From contig JARKOK010000332.1 of NCBI GenBank assembly GCA_029975765.1, positions 1-35,245 of the forward strand: a stretch of 35,245 nt of DNA, read 5' to 3'. The notes under the pieces were generated by a model. It worked only from the letters and a program-made list of their open reading frames with translations, did not search any database and was not told where the DNA came from. This DNA is from Aggregatilineales bacterium (lineage in GTDB: Bacteria > Chloroflexota > Anaerolineae > Aggregatilineales > Phototrophicaceae). Made by a program: the position numbers and the translations under genes. Shown here piece after piece: positions 8,576-15,917 of this stretch; positions within the stretch are counted from its first letter, which is position 1, and the number at the start of each line of letters is the position of its first letter.

Positions 8576-8606
8576 AAACCCCCGCACCGAGCGGGGTTTT
8601 TATTTT
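8576..8606 (+). terminator. his leader attenuator terminator
   Basis: A GC-rich hairpin (CCCCGC / GCGGGG, 8580-8585 with 8591-8596, loop ACCGA, extended by AAA/TTT pairs around a bulged C) is followed by TTTTTATTTT. It lies 28 bases after the leader stop and 13 bases before the hisH ATG. An alternative pairing of CGGTGT (8535-8540, leader codons 14-16) with GCACCG (8584-8589) would break the hairpin and is a candidate antiterminator. Confidence 0.8.
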
Positions 8607-8618
8607 CCGGGAGGGTTC

Positions 8619-9251
8619 ATGCTCGTCGTTATTGATTACGGCGCGGGGAACTTGCGGAGCGTCATGCACGCGCTTTATCACCTGAAGGTAGATAATGTGC
8701 GGCTGGGACGCGAACCACGCGACCTGCGCGGCGCGGATAAGCTTATCCTGCCGGGGGTAGGGGCGTTCGGCGCGGGGATCTTGCAACTGCGCCGTCAGGG
8801 ATTGATCGAGCCAATCAAAGATGCGGTACAGGGCGGTGTGCCGTATCTCGGTATCTGTCTGGGAATGCAGTACCTATTTGAGTTCAGCGATGAAATGGGG
8901 ATGCACGAAGGATTGGGGCTGCTGCCCGGCTATGTGACCCGCTTCCCGGATGATCTGGGGGTAAAAGTGCCGCATATGGGCTGGAATCAACTGGCGATCC
9001 AGCGCCCCTCACCGCTGCTGGAAGGCATTGAGGCGAGCAGCTATGCCTACTTCGTCCACAGCTACTACTGCGTTCCGGCAAATGGTGACGATACCCTGCT
9101 CACCACCGATTATGGTGTACCGTTTACCGCGGCGGTGCAGCGTGATAACGTGTATGGGGTGCAGTTCCACCCGGAAAAAAGTCAGCAGGTAGGTTTGCGA
9201 ATTCTCTCCAATTTCCTGAAGGTGGGACATGATACTGTATCCGGCGATTGA
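8619..9251 (+). CDS. hisH: Imidazole glycerol phosphate synthase, glutaminase subunit
   Basis: 210 residues, class I glutamine amidotransferase. It hydrolyses glutamine and channels ammonia to HisF in step five of histidine synthesis. The nucleophile elbow YLGICLGMQ puts the catalytic Cys at 80, and the His-Glu pair is in QFHPEKS (about 184-190). The N-terminus MLVVIDYGAGNLRSV is typical. The ATG at 8619 follows GGGAGGG. The 3' end overlaps hisA by 23 bases, which implies coupled translation. It is the first structural gene after the attenuator. Confidence 0.95.
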   Translation: MLVVIDYGAGNLRSVMHALYHLKVDNVRLGREPRDLRGADKLILPGVGAFGAGILQLRRQGLIEPIKDAVQGGVPYLGICLGMQYLFEFSDEMGMHEGLGLLPGYVTRFPDDLGVKVPHMGWNQLAIQRPSPLLEGIEASSYAYFVHSYYCVPANGDDTLLTTDYGVPFTAAVQRDNVYGVQFHPEKSQQVGLRILSNFLKVGHDTVSGD

Positions 9252-9960
9252 CCTGCGCGGCGGGAAGGCCGTGAGGCTGAAAGAAGGCGATCCAGACCGG
9301 CAGACCGTGTTTTATGATAATCCGCTGGAAGCGGCGCGCCGGTGGATAGGGGAGGGGGCAGCGTGGTTACACGTTGTCAACCTTGATGGCGCGCTGGCGA
9401 GCGCGAACGACAACCTCAGGCTGCTGGAAGGTATCGCCGGATTGGGCGTACCGGTGCAGTTCGGCGGTGGGCTGCGAACGCTGGAAGACGCAGCGCAGGC
9501 GATCAGCCTGGGCGCGGCGCGGGTGGTACTGGGAACGGCAGTCGTGCAGCAGCCTGATCTGGCACGGCAGGCGGTTGAACGCTGGGGTGCGGCGCGGGTA
9601 TGTGTGGCGCTGGACGCGCGCGGCGGCCAGATTGCCATACATGGCTGGCAGCAAACGGTGGATGTGACGCCGGTTGAACTGGGGCAGCAGATGGCGCAAC
9701 GGGGTGTGATACACGCGCTGTATACCGATGTGAGCCGCGATGGCGGTTTGCAGGGGGTGAATGTGGCCGGGACAGTATCGCTGGTCCAGGCGACGAGCTT
9801 GCAGGTGATCGCTTCGGGTGGGGTGAGTTCGCTGGATGATGTGCGCGCACTAGCGGCAAGCGGAGCGGTCGCCGGCGCGGTGATCGGCATGGCATTATAC
9901 GATAAACGGTTTACTCTGCGAGAGGCGCTGCAAGTGGCAAGGGGTGAGGATGCTGGCTAA
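9229..9960 (+). CDS. hisA: Phosphoribosylformimino-5-aminoimidazole carboxamide ribotide isomerase
   Basis: 243 residues, a TIM-barrel that carries out the Amadori isomerisation of ProFAR to PRFAR, the HisF substrate. The catalytic aspartate near the N-terminus is D8 in [14 protein letters not shown]; the second lies in the YTDVSRDGG motif (about 167-175). The C-terminal phosphate site [12 protein letters not shown] is present. The ATG at 9229 starts inside hisH and is preceded by GAAGGTGGGA. No sign of the bifunctional PriA type is decisive from sequence alone, and a separate trpF cannot be looked for in this window. It overlaps hisF by 11 bases. Confidence 0.94.
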   Translation: MILYPAIDLRGGKAVRLKEGDPDRQTVFYDNPLEAARRWIGEGAAWLHVVNLDGALASANDNLRLLEGIAGLGVPVQFGGGLRTLEDAAQAISLGAARVVLGTAVVQQPDLARQAVERWGAARVCVALDARGGQIAIHGWQQTVDVTPVELGQQMAQRGVIHALYTDVSRDGGLQGVNVAGTVSLVQATSLQVIASGGVSSLDDVRALAASGAVAGAVIGMALYDKRFTLREALQVARGEDAG

Positions 9961-10723
9961 ACGAATAATCCCATGTCTGGATGTACTGGACGGACGTGTG
10001 GTCAAAGGTATTAACTTCGTGAACCTGCGTGACGCGGGTGACCCGGTGGAACAGGCGGCGATCTACGACCGGGAAGGCGCGGATGAACTGGTCTTTCTGG
10101 ACATCACCGCCTCGCACGAAAACCGCAATACCACGCTGGATATGGTACGGCGTGTAGCCGATACGATTTTCATTCCATTTTGTGTTGGCGGCGGTATCCG
10201 CACGATTGACGACATTCGTAATACGCTGCTGGCCGGGGCGGACAAAGTTTCGATCAACAGCGCCGCTATCAAAACACCGAATCTGATTAATGAAGGGGCT
10301 TGGGGTTTTGGCAGTCAGTGTATTGTCGTGGCGATTGATCCGAAGTGGCTGGATGGTAAATGGGTGGTACACATCAACGGTGGGCGTGTGCCCACTGATA
10401 AAGAAGCGGTTGCCTGGGCGCGAGAAGTTGAAGACCGGGGCGCGGGGGAAATCCTGCTGACGAGTATGGATCGGGATGGCACAAAAGCCGGGTATAACCT
10501 CGAACTGACGCAAGCGGTGGCGGAGGCTGTATCCATCCCCGTGATCGCGTCCGGTGGGGCGGGCACGATGGGACATTTCTGCGAGGCACTGACCGCCGGA
10601 AAAGCCGACGCGGCGCTGGCGGCCACGCTGTTCCATTATAACGAGATTCGGATCGGCGACCTGAAACACTATCTGCGGGAGCAGGGCGTGGCGGTGCGGC
10701 CTTCGGGATGGGAAGCGGCGTGA
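9950..10723 (+). CDS. hisF: Imidazole glycerol phosphate synthase, cyclase subunit
   Basis: 257 residues, TIM-barrel partner of HisH. It uses the channelled ammonia to form imidazole glycerol phosphate and AICAR. The N-terminal [20 protein letters not shown] carries the catalytic D11, and the second catalytic Asp is in [21 protein letters not shown] and [12 protein letters not shown] are the phosphate-binding loops. I start at the ATG at 9950, matching the conserved family start; a GTG at 9944 would add only two residues. AAGGGGTGAGG upstream serves as ribosome site. It ends in TGATG with hisI. Confidence 0.95.
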   Translation: MLAKRIIPCLDVLDGRVVKGINFVNLRDAGDPVEQAAIYDREGADELVFLDITASHENRNTTLDMVRRVADTIFIPFCVGGGIRTIDDIRNTLLAGADKVSINSAAIKTPNLINEGAWGFGSQCIVVAIDPKWLDGKWVVHINGGRVPTDKEAVAWAREVEDRGAGEILLTSMDRDGTKAGYNLELTQAVAEAVSIPVIASGGAGTMGHFCEALTAGKADAALAATLFHYNEIRIGDLKHYLREQGVAVRPSGWEAA

Positions 10724-11046
10724 TGTTTGACCAGCTTCGATGGGATGATAACGGCCTGATTCCAGCGGTCGTGCAGGATGCAGCCACGAAACAGGTGCTG
10801 ATGGTGGCCTATATGAATGCCGAGTCGCTGCGGCGGACGCTGGACACCGGTGAAACGGTGTTCTGGAGCCGCAGCCGGGGCGAACTGTGGCACAAAGGCG
10901 CGACTTCCGGGAACGTGCAGCGCGTGACGGCGATTTACGTAGACTGTGATGGCGACACGCTGCTGGTGCTGGTTGATCCCGCCGGGCCAGCCTGTCACAC
11001 GGGCGAGGCATCATGTTTTTACCGGAGATTACAGCCCTTACCCTAA
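10723..11046 (+). CDS. hisI: Phosphoribosyl-AMP cyclohydrolase
   Basis: 107 residues, a zinc enzyme opening the adenine ring of PR-AMP in step three of the pathway. Family signatures are [18 protein letters not shown] (about 47-64), the cysteine in VDCDGD and the [10 protein letters not shown] metal site near the C-terminus. The start ATG at 10723 overlaps the hisF stop as TGATG. The last few codons (LQPLP) and the 3' flank lie in a short repeat-like sequence. HisI is a separate protein here, not fused to HisE as in enterobacteria. Confidence 0.93.
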   Translation: MFDQLRWDDNGLIPAVVQDAATKQVLMVAYMNAESLRRTLDTGETVFWSRSRGELWHKGATSGNVQRVTAIYVDCDGDTLLVLVDPAGPACHTGEASCFYRRLQPLP

Positions 11047-11075
11047 ATTGTTCTCCGTCAGGGAGAGGGACTCGA
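11031..11075. repeat. Short intergenic repeat-like element between hisI and hisE
   Basis: The tract from CAGCCCTTACCCTAAA to AGGGAGAGGGACT, with a small TCTCC / GGAGA hairpin, resembles the widespread CCCTCACCC...GGGAGAGGG type of intergenic repeat seen in many environmental bacteria. It spans the hisI stop codon. Only one copy is visible in the window, so its repeat status rests on recollection of the motif. Confidence 0.35.
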
Positions 11076-11127
11076 AGGCTTATTTGCAGCGTGATTATGA
11101 GCATTTTTCGCAAGCGGGAAGAAGCAT

Positions 11128-11412
11128 ATGGCCGATATGTTGAACGAACTTGAAACCATTATCCGCGACCGGCAGGCGAACCCAACGGCGGGCAGTTACA
11201 CATCCAGCCTGTTTAGCGCGGGCGTAAACCGCATGGCGCAGAAGGTGGGCGAAGTAGCGACGGAAGTCATTGTCGCGGCGCTGGGGCAGGGCAGGCCGGA
11301 GCAGGTGGGCGAGCTGGCTGACCTGTTCTATCACACGCTGGTATTGATGGCGCAGTTGGGCATTTCGCTGGACGACGTGCGCGCCGAACTGGCGCGGCGA
11401 CACGGGCGGTAA
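11128..11412 (+). CDS. hisE: Phosphoribosyl-ATP pyrophosphatase
   Basis: 94 residues, an all-alpha MazG-like pyrophosphohydrolase that converts PR-ATP to PR-AMP, step two of the pathway. The typical order is present: ELETIIRDRQ, SYTSSLF, then the metal-binding helices KVGEVATEVIVAAL and GELADLFYHTLVLM, with the acidic residues expected to bind Mg. The ATG at 11128 follows GGGAAGAAG. It is the last gene of the his unit and stands 81 bases after hisI. hisG, hisD, hisC and hisB are not in the window. Confidence 0.92.
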   Translation: MADMLNELETIIRDRQANPTAGSYTSSLFSAGVNRMAQKVGEVATEVIVAALGQGRPEQVGELADLFYHTLVLMAQLGISLDDVRAELARRHGR

Positions 11413-11418
11413 GGGTGG

Positions 11419-11443
11419 GGGGCACGGCACGCCGCGCCCCTAC
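11419..11443. repeat. GTAGGGG-type short palindrome, copy 1
   Basis: GGGGCACGGC / GCCGCGCCCC (one mismatch, 2-base loop) followed by TAC, so the minus strand begins GTAGGGGCG. It lies between the convergent hisE and mannosidase genes and could act as a weak terminator for both. The same design recurs at 29556. Confidence 0.55.
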
Positions 11444-11451
11444 GAGTCTTG

Positions 11452-14400
11452 TTATTGGGGAATCAGCCGCAGGGTGATGATCTGATACGGGCGGATGTTG
11501 AGCGTCACACGGTTGCCCTCGACCGGCAGTTCTTCCTGATTTTCTTCCAGCAGGTTAGTGATAGACGCGGTTCGCAGCGGAAAGCCGGTTTCCAGCGTGA
11601 CAGCGCCGCGCTGCCGCCAGTATTCGTACAGCCGGACGATAAGGCCGCTGCCGTCCTCAGCCTGTTTCACCGTTTCGATAATGACGTTGGGGGCGCTGGT
11701 GGAGATCAGCGGTTTTATCGTGTTTGAAGTGCTTTGTACTGATGTGCCAGCCGCTGCAATCAGTGGGTCGTTGAGAGCATAGGCCTGTTTGGCGGTCGCT
11801 GTTTCCCAACCGCCCTGATGGGGAAATAAACTGTAGATGAAACTGTGTTCGCCCTGGTCGGCTTCCGGGTCGGGGTTGGTGGGGGAGCGCAGCAGGCTCA
11901 GACGTATTACATTGTCACGAATGTCGTGACCATACTTGCAGTCATTGAGCAGGCTGACACCATAACCGCCTTCGCTCAGGTCAACCCACTTCTGCGCGCA
12001 GGTTTCAAAACGCGCCCAATCCCAACTGGTGTTGCGATGCGTCGGGCGCTGTACGTTGCCCCACTGAATTTCATAAGTCGCCACCGGCGCCAGGATGTCC
12101 ACCGGGAAAGCGACCTTGAGCAGCACATGGCGTTCGTGCCAGTCAATGGTGGTTTCGATGTCCAGACGTGGGCTGTTGTAAGCCAGCGAAATACGTTGGG
12201 TATAGCTGCTGTTCAGAATGCGCCGCTTGATTTCCAGCGCGGCGCGCAGCGGTCCGGCTTCGATCACACGAATTGACGCGGCAGGTTCAGCCAGCCACAT
12301 TTTGTCGTCGTAGAAAATGTCTATGTCCCACGCATCCCAGTTCATTGAACGATCCTCAAATGCCTGGAACTGGTTGGCAACTGCGCCGGGGGGCAGCACT
12401 TCGCGCTGTGAACGTTTATCGTAAATGCGTGTTATGTCACCATATGTATCAAATTCGATGCGGATATGCTGGTTTTCGAGACAGTCCGGTGCGGCTGTTA
12501 CCGGATGCTCAACGGCTGGACTTTCGCCATCTGCCATAACAAGCGGCAGCGCGCTGTAGGCGCGCACACCTTCGGCGGCTATCCACGTTCCATGATCGCC
12601 GGTCTGTGTCAATACAGGAGAACCATCTGCCGTTTGAAGCTTCTGTCCCGCCTTTAACTGCCCGCGCCAGAAGGCCAGATCGCTGCGAATAAACGAGGTT
12701 GGATTCACAAGCAGCACGTCGCCGCCGACCTGGCCCGTGATGGTCTGTAAGGCCGCGTCGCGCGCCTGCGCAGCCATCTCACGGATTTGTGCGTACTGCT
12801 GCTGCGACTCTACATACACGTCATGGATGCTGCTGCCGGGGATGATGTCGTGGAACTGGTTAAGGCATACCAGTTCCCACGCCTGGCGTAAAGTCTCGGC
12901 GGGGTAGGTGTAAGCCGGGTCAAGCAGCGAGGCCAGCGATGCCAGAAACTCGGCGTCATGCAGCAGAAACTCGCTCTGGCGGTTGGCGCGTTTGTTGCGG
13001 CTCTGCGTCGTGTATGTGCCGCGATGCAGTTCCAGATACAGCTCACCGTTCCAGGTGGGCAGGCGGTCACCGGACTCGGCTTCCAGCGTGCGGAAGAAAT
13101 CGCCTGCTTTGCCGTAGTTAACTTGAGGCAGGGCAGGGAAGTGCTGCATCTCGCGGATGTTTTCCAGCATTTCGCGGGTGGGACCGCCGCCGCCATCGCC
13201 ATAGCCGTAGCTCATCAGGATGTCCTGACTGGCTTCCTTTTGCTGGTAACGCCGCCAGGTGCCAAGCGCCGTTTCGGCGGTGGGCGTGGCATTGTAGGTC
13301 GCGCTGTGTCGTAGATCAGAACGGTCGGGTTCGGGTGTGGTGCTGAAGTGGGTTAAGACTTTCGTGCCGTCCAACCCCTGCCACCAGAAACTGTCATAGG
13401 GTAGTTTGTTGTATTGATTCCAGCCGATCTTGATCGTAAAGAAATAATTCAAACCCGCCAGCTTAATCAACTGCGGCAGATTCCAGGCGTAGCCAAATAC
13501 ATCCGGCAGCCACAACACGGGCGATTCCACGTCCGCGCCAAAGTGCTGGCGGAAAAAGGAGCGCCCCAGTAAAAACTGCCGCGCCAGCGATTCTGGTCCG
13601 CTGAGGTTGCAGTCGGCTTCCACCCACATGCCGCCGATGGGTTCCCAGCGTCCATCCTGGATGCGCTGGCGGATGCCTTCAAACAGCGCCGGGTAATCCT
13701 GGCGGACAAAGTCGTACAACTGCGGCTGGCTCTGGATGAAGTGGTAATCGGGGAACTGTTCCATCAGACGCAGAACATTGTAAAAAGTGCGTCCGGCTTT
13801 GCGCCGCGTCTGGCCGAGCGTCCACAGCCAGGCGGTGTCAATATGGGCGTGGCCGGCGGCAGTGATGCTGACATCAAGCGGTACGCCGGCATGAGTGATA
13901 CCCTCGTTCAGAGCTTTGTGCGCCCAGGGCACGCTGGCGTAGAAGCTGTCGCCAAAGGGTTCGCGCGTGTCGAGTAATCTGAACGCGGTGTCGAGCGCAT
14001 TCAGCAGATGCTGGCGGGCCGGTTCGTTCGCATCGAGATGTGTGGCCGCATCCAGCGCCACACGGGCCGTCGCGATGAAATCCCGAGTAGGCTGGTCAAT
14101 CTCGACAGCCGCGCATGACCGCATCAGCAGCCGTCCGTGCGCGCCGTCTTTATGCTCGTTGCCGGTCCAGCCGTGCAGCGCCAGCGTGTGCGGCTGACCG
14201 TCGTGACAGGATTCTGGCAGCCGTACTTCCTGATGGTGGCGGTCGCAGGCGGCGAAAGGCTCACCATCAAGGTACACCAGGGCTTCCGGGTGGCTGAAAC
14301 TGCCCGGCTCGCCCAGAGGCAGATAGAGCGCGGCAGTATCCCAGTCCGCCGGAATCTGAAATGTACAGCGCAGCACAAAATTCACCTGCTGGTATTCCCA

Positions 14401-14592
14401 GTAGGTGTTGGGATGAACTTCGGTCCAGGCGTGATCGTCAATATCCGGCGCGACCGGTGGTGTATCCAGAGGGCTGGACAGGCGCAGACAGCGGAAGGGC
14501 GGCAGGGCAGCGCGGCGGCGGTAAACCAGCGGTTCGATCAGGGACAGCCGCTGCTGAATTTTGGGCAGCGTCCAGCGCATCTGGTGGAACAC
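11452..14592 (-). CDS. Alpha-mannosidase, glycoside hydrolase family 38
   Basis: 1046 residues, a retaining exo-alpha-mannosidase expected to trim mannose from N-glycan-type or other alpha-mannosides. The order is: N-terminal beta-rich domain (1-235), GH38 catalytic domain opening with the zinc site GHAHIDTAWLW (H248, D252), the nucleophile D364 in WLPDVFGYAWNLPQL, a three-helix middle domain (about 520-610), then the C-terminal beta-sandwich domains. No signal peptide is seen, so it acts in the cytoplasm on imported oligosaccharides. Translation starts at GTG (14592), with GAAGGAGA eight bases upstream; an ATG at 14580 is possible but lacks the spacing. It is divergent from a LacI repressor and an oligosaccharide importer, which makes a joint mannoside pathway likely. 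Confidence 0.93.
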   Translation of the reverse strand: MFHQMRWTLPKIQQRLSLIEPLVYRRRAALPPFRCLRLSSPLDTPPVAPDIDDHAWTEVHPNTYWEYQQVNFVLRCTFQIPADWDTAALYLPLGEPGSFSHPEALVYLDGEPFAACDRHHQEVRLPESCHDGQPHTLALHGWTGNEHKDGAHGRLLMRSCAAVEIDQPTRDFIATARVALDAATHLDANEPARQHLLNALDTAFRLLDTREPFGDSFYASVPWAHKALNEGITHAGVPLDVSITAAGHAHIDTAWLWTLGQTRRKAGRTFYNVLRLMEQFPDYHFIQSQPQLYDFVRQDYPALFEGIRQRIQDGRWEPIGGMWVEADCNLSGPESLARQFLLGRSFFRQHFGADVESPVLWLPDVFGYAWNLPQLIKLAGLNYFFTIKIGWNQYNKLPYDSFWWQGLDGTKVLTHFSTTPEPDRSDLRHSATYNATPTAETALGTWRRYQQKEASQDILMSYGYGDGGGGPTREMLENIREMQHFPALPQVNYGKAGDFFRTLEAESGDRLPTWNGELYLELHRGTYTTQSRNKRANRQSEFLLHDAEFLASLASLLDPAYTYPAETLRQAWELVCLNQFHDIIPGSSIHDVYVESQQQYAQIREMAAQARDAALQTITGQVGGDVLLVNPTSFIRSDLAFWRGQLKAGQKLQTADGSPVLTQTGDHGTWIAAEGVRAYSALPLVMADGESPAVEHPVTAAPDCLENQHIRIEFDTYGDITRIYDKRSQREVLPPGAVANQFQAFEDRSMNWDAWDIDIFYDDKMWLAEPAASIRVIEAGPLRAALEIKRRILNSSYTQRISLAYNSPRLDIETTIDWHERHVLLKVAFPVDILAPVATYEIQWGNVQRPTHRNTSWDWARFETCAQKWVDLSEGGYGVSLLNDCKYGHDIRDNVIRLSLLRSPTNPDPEADQGEHSFIYSLFPHQGGWETATAKQAYALNDPLIAAAGTSVQSTSNTIKPLISTSAPNVIIETVKQAEDGSGLIVRLYEYWRQRGAVTLETGFPLRTASITNLLEENQEELPVEGNRVTLNIRPYQIITLRLIPQ

Positions 14593-14634
14593 AGGTATGT
14601 CTCCTTCATAGTAGGCTAGGTGGATGCAGCGTTG

Positions 14635-14663
14635 ACAGTAGCGTGATTTTTGTCAGGTGGCAA
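14635..14663 (-). promoter_or_regulatory. Candidate mannosidase promoter
   Basis: On the minus strand, TTGCCA (14663-14658), a 17-base spacer and TACTGT (14640-14635). The match is moderate. It lies 54 bases from the LacI operator, so control of both divergent units by one site would need looping or polymerase interference. Confidence 0.35.
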
Positions 14664-14676
14664 GGTGACAAATGGC

Positions 14677-14706
14677 TTGACAAATTATGCCGATTCATCA
14701 TATACT
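14677..14706 (+). promoter_or_regulatory. Promoter of the lacI-type gene
   Basis: A perfect TTGACA (14677-14682), an 18-base spacer and TATACT (14701-14706). Transcription should begin near 14713, immediately before the palindromic operator. Confidence 0.7.
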
Positions 14707-14716
14707 CATTTTAAGT

Positions 14717-14732
14717 TTGGGAGCGCTCCCAA
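14717..14732 (+). promoter_or_regulatory. LacI-family operator (CelR/CebR-type palindrome)
   Basis: TTGGGAGCGCTCCCAA is a perfect 16-bp palindrome with the central CG typical of LacI-family sites. Its 14-bp core is identical to the TGGGAGCGCTCCCA operator described for actinobacterial CelR/CebR. It covers about +4 to +20 of the predicted transcript, a position that blocks initiation, and suggests autorepression of the adjacent regulator. I found no second copy in the window. Confidence 0.85.
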
Positions 14733-14771
14733 CAGGCGTTCCGGTTCGATTTAAGACTGAATAATTGTTTT

Positions 14772-15836
14772 ATGACACTCAATCTTGAAGATATTGCGCG
14801 TTTAGCAGGGGTATCCCGATCAACCGTATCGCGGGTCATTAATAATCATCCAAATGTCCACCCGGCTACAAAAGAGAAGGTTCTGCATGTTATTCGAGAA
14901 CAGAACTTTCAGCCGAATCAGGTGGCGCGGATGCTGGCGACCCAGCGAGCGCATATGATCGGCATTGTGGTGTCACAAACTGCCTCGACGTTTTTTCATG
15001 ATACCTCGTCTTACTTTCCAACGATTATTCAGGGTATTGCGGACGTTTCGAATGAGCGCAACTATGCGACACTGCTGTGGCTGAATAACGGCAGCGACAG
15101 CCAGAACGAAGAAACCTTCGCCCGCAGTATTGTCCAGAATCGCCTGATGGATGGTCTGCTGCTGATCTCCGGTTCGAGCAGCCACATGCTGGTCTCCAAC
15201 CTGGTCGAGACGACCGTACCGTTCGTTTCGATTGAACGCCCGCGCGTCTTTGCTGACCGGGTCACTTACATCACGATTGACAATGTGGAAGCAGCTAAAA
15301 CAGCCGCACGGCATCTTGTCCAGTTAGGCCGCCGCCGGATCGGTACGATCATGGGGCCGCCGGAAAACACAGATGCGACCGACCGCCTCATCGGCTATCA
15401 CGCGGTGCTGGACGAGGCCGGCCTGCCGATCAACCCGGCGTGGGAATTTATCGGGCAGTTTACCATCGAAACCGGGGTGCAGGGCGGTCGGGTGCTGTTA
15501 AAACAGGGTGTTGATGCGATCTTCGCCGGCAGCGACCAGATTGCAATGGGCCTGCTGCAAGCGTGCCGCGAGGCGGGCGCGCGTGTCCCGGATGATGTGG
15601 CGATTGTAGGCTTTGACGATCTGCCGGGCGCTGTAGAAGTGACGCCCACGCTGACCACTGTTCACCACCCAATCCGCGAGAAGGGCGCAGTGGCGACCAA
15701 ACTGCTGCTGGAAATGATCGAAGGCCAGCGCAGCCAACCTCAGCAAATTTTCCTGCCGACCCATCTGGTGATTCGCCAGTCGTGCGGCGCGGCAAGTGGT
15801 TTAAGTCATTCTCAATTGCAGGTTAAGGAGGTGTAA
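14772..15836 (+). CDS. LacI-family transcriptional repressor
   Basis: 354 residues. The N-terminal helix-turn-helix LEDIARLAGVSRSTVSRVIN (5-24) and hinge helix (about 50-58, NQVARMLA) are canonical, followed by a periplasmic-binding-protein-like sugar sensor (about 62-345) with GRRRIGTIMG and VAIVGFDDLPGA. A palindromic operator lies in its own promoter region. The ligand is probably an oligosaccharide or breakdown product handled by the flanking mannosidase and importer. The transporter binding-protein gene starts 81 bases downstream in the same direction and may be partly co-transcribed. The start ATG at 14772 is the only one fitting the conserved N-terminus. Confidence 0.92.
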   Translation: MTLNLEDIARLAGVSRSTVSRVINNHPNVHPATKEKVLHVIREQNFQPNQVARMLATQRAHMIGIVVSQTASTFFHDTSSYFPTIIQGIADVSNERNYATLLWLNNGSDSQNEETFARSIVQNRLMDGLLLISGSSSHMLVSNLVETTVPFVSIERPRVFADRVTYITIDNVEAAKTAARHLVQLGRRRIGTIMGPPENTDATDRLIGYHAVLDEAGLPINPAWEFIGQFTIETGVQGGRVLLKQGVDAIFAGSDQIAMGLLQACREAGARVPDDVAIVGFDDLPGAVEVTPTLTTVHHPIREKGAVATKLLLEMIEGQRSQPQQIFLPTHLVIRQSCGAASGLSHSQLQVKEV

Positions 15837-15917
15837 TTCGTCACAAGTTTCATTATGTGCAGCCCAATCTGGTGTATACTCGACATCAAATAGTTTTTGC
15901 AAAGGAGATCGCAACGT

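Noticed and set aside
8461-8620. T-box riboswitch for the his operon
   Set aside because: No specifier loop or conserved TGGN antiterminator bulge is seen, and the leader of about 130 bases is too short; the peptide-based attenuator explains the region better.
9911-11113. 400-codon open frame antisense to hisF and hisI
   Set aside because: It lies entirely opposite genes with clear His-enzyme motifs, its translation is low-complexity (Arg/Pro/His rich) and has no ribosome site or family resemblance. It is a codon-bias shadow.
11096-11152. 18-codon frame overlapping the hisE start as a second small leader
   Set aside because: No amino-acid bias, no terminator follows, and it overlaps hisE in another frame.
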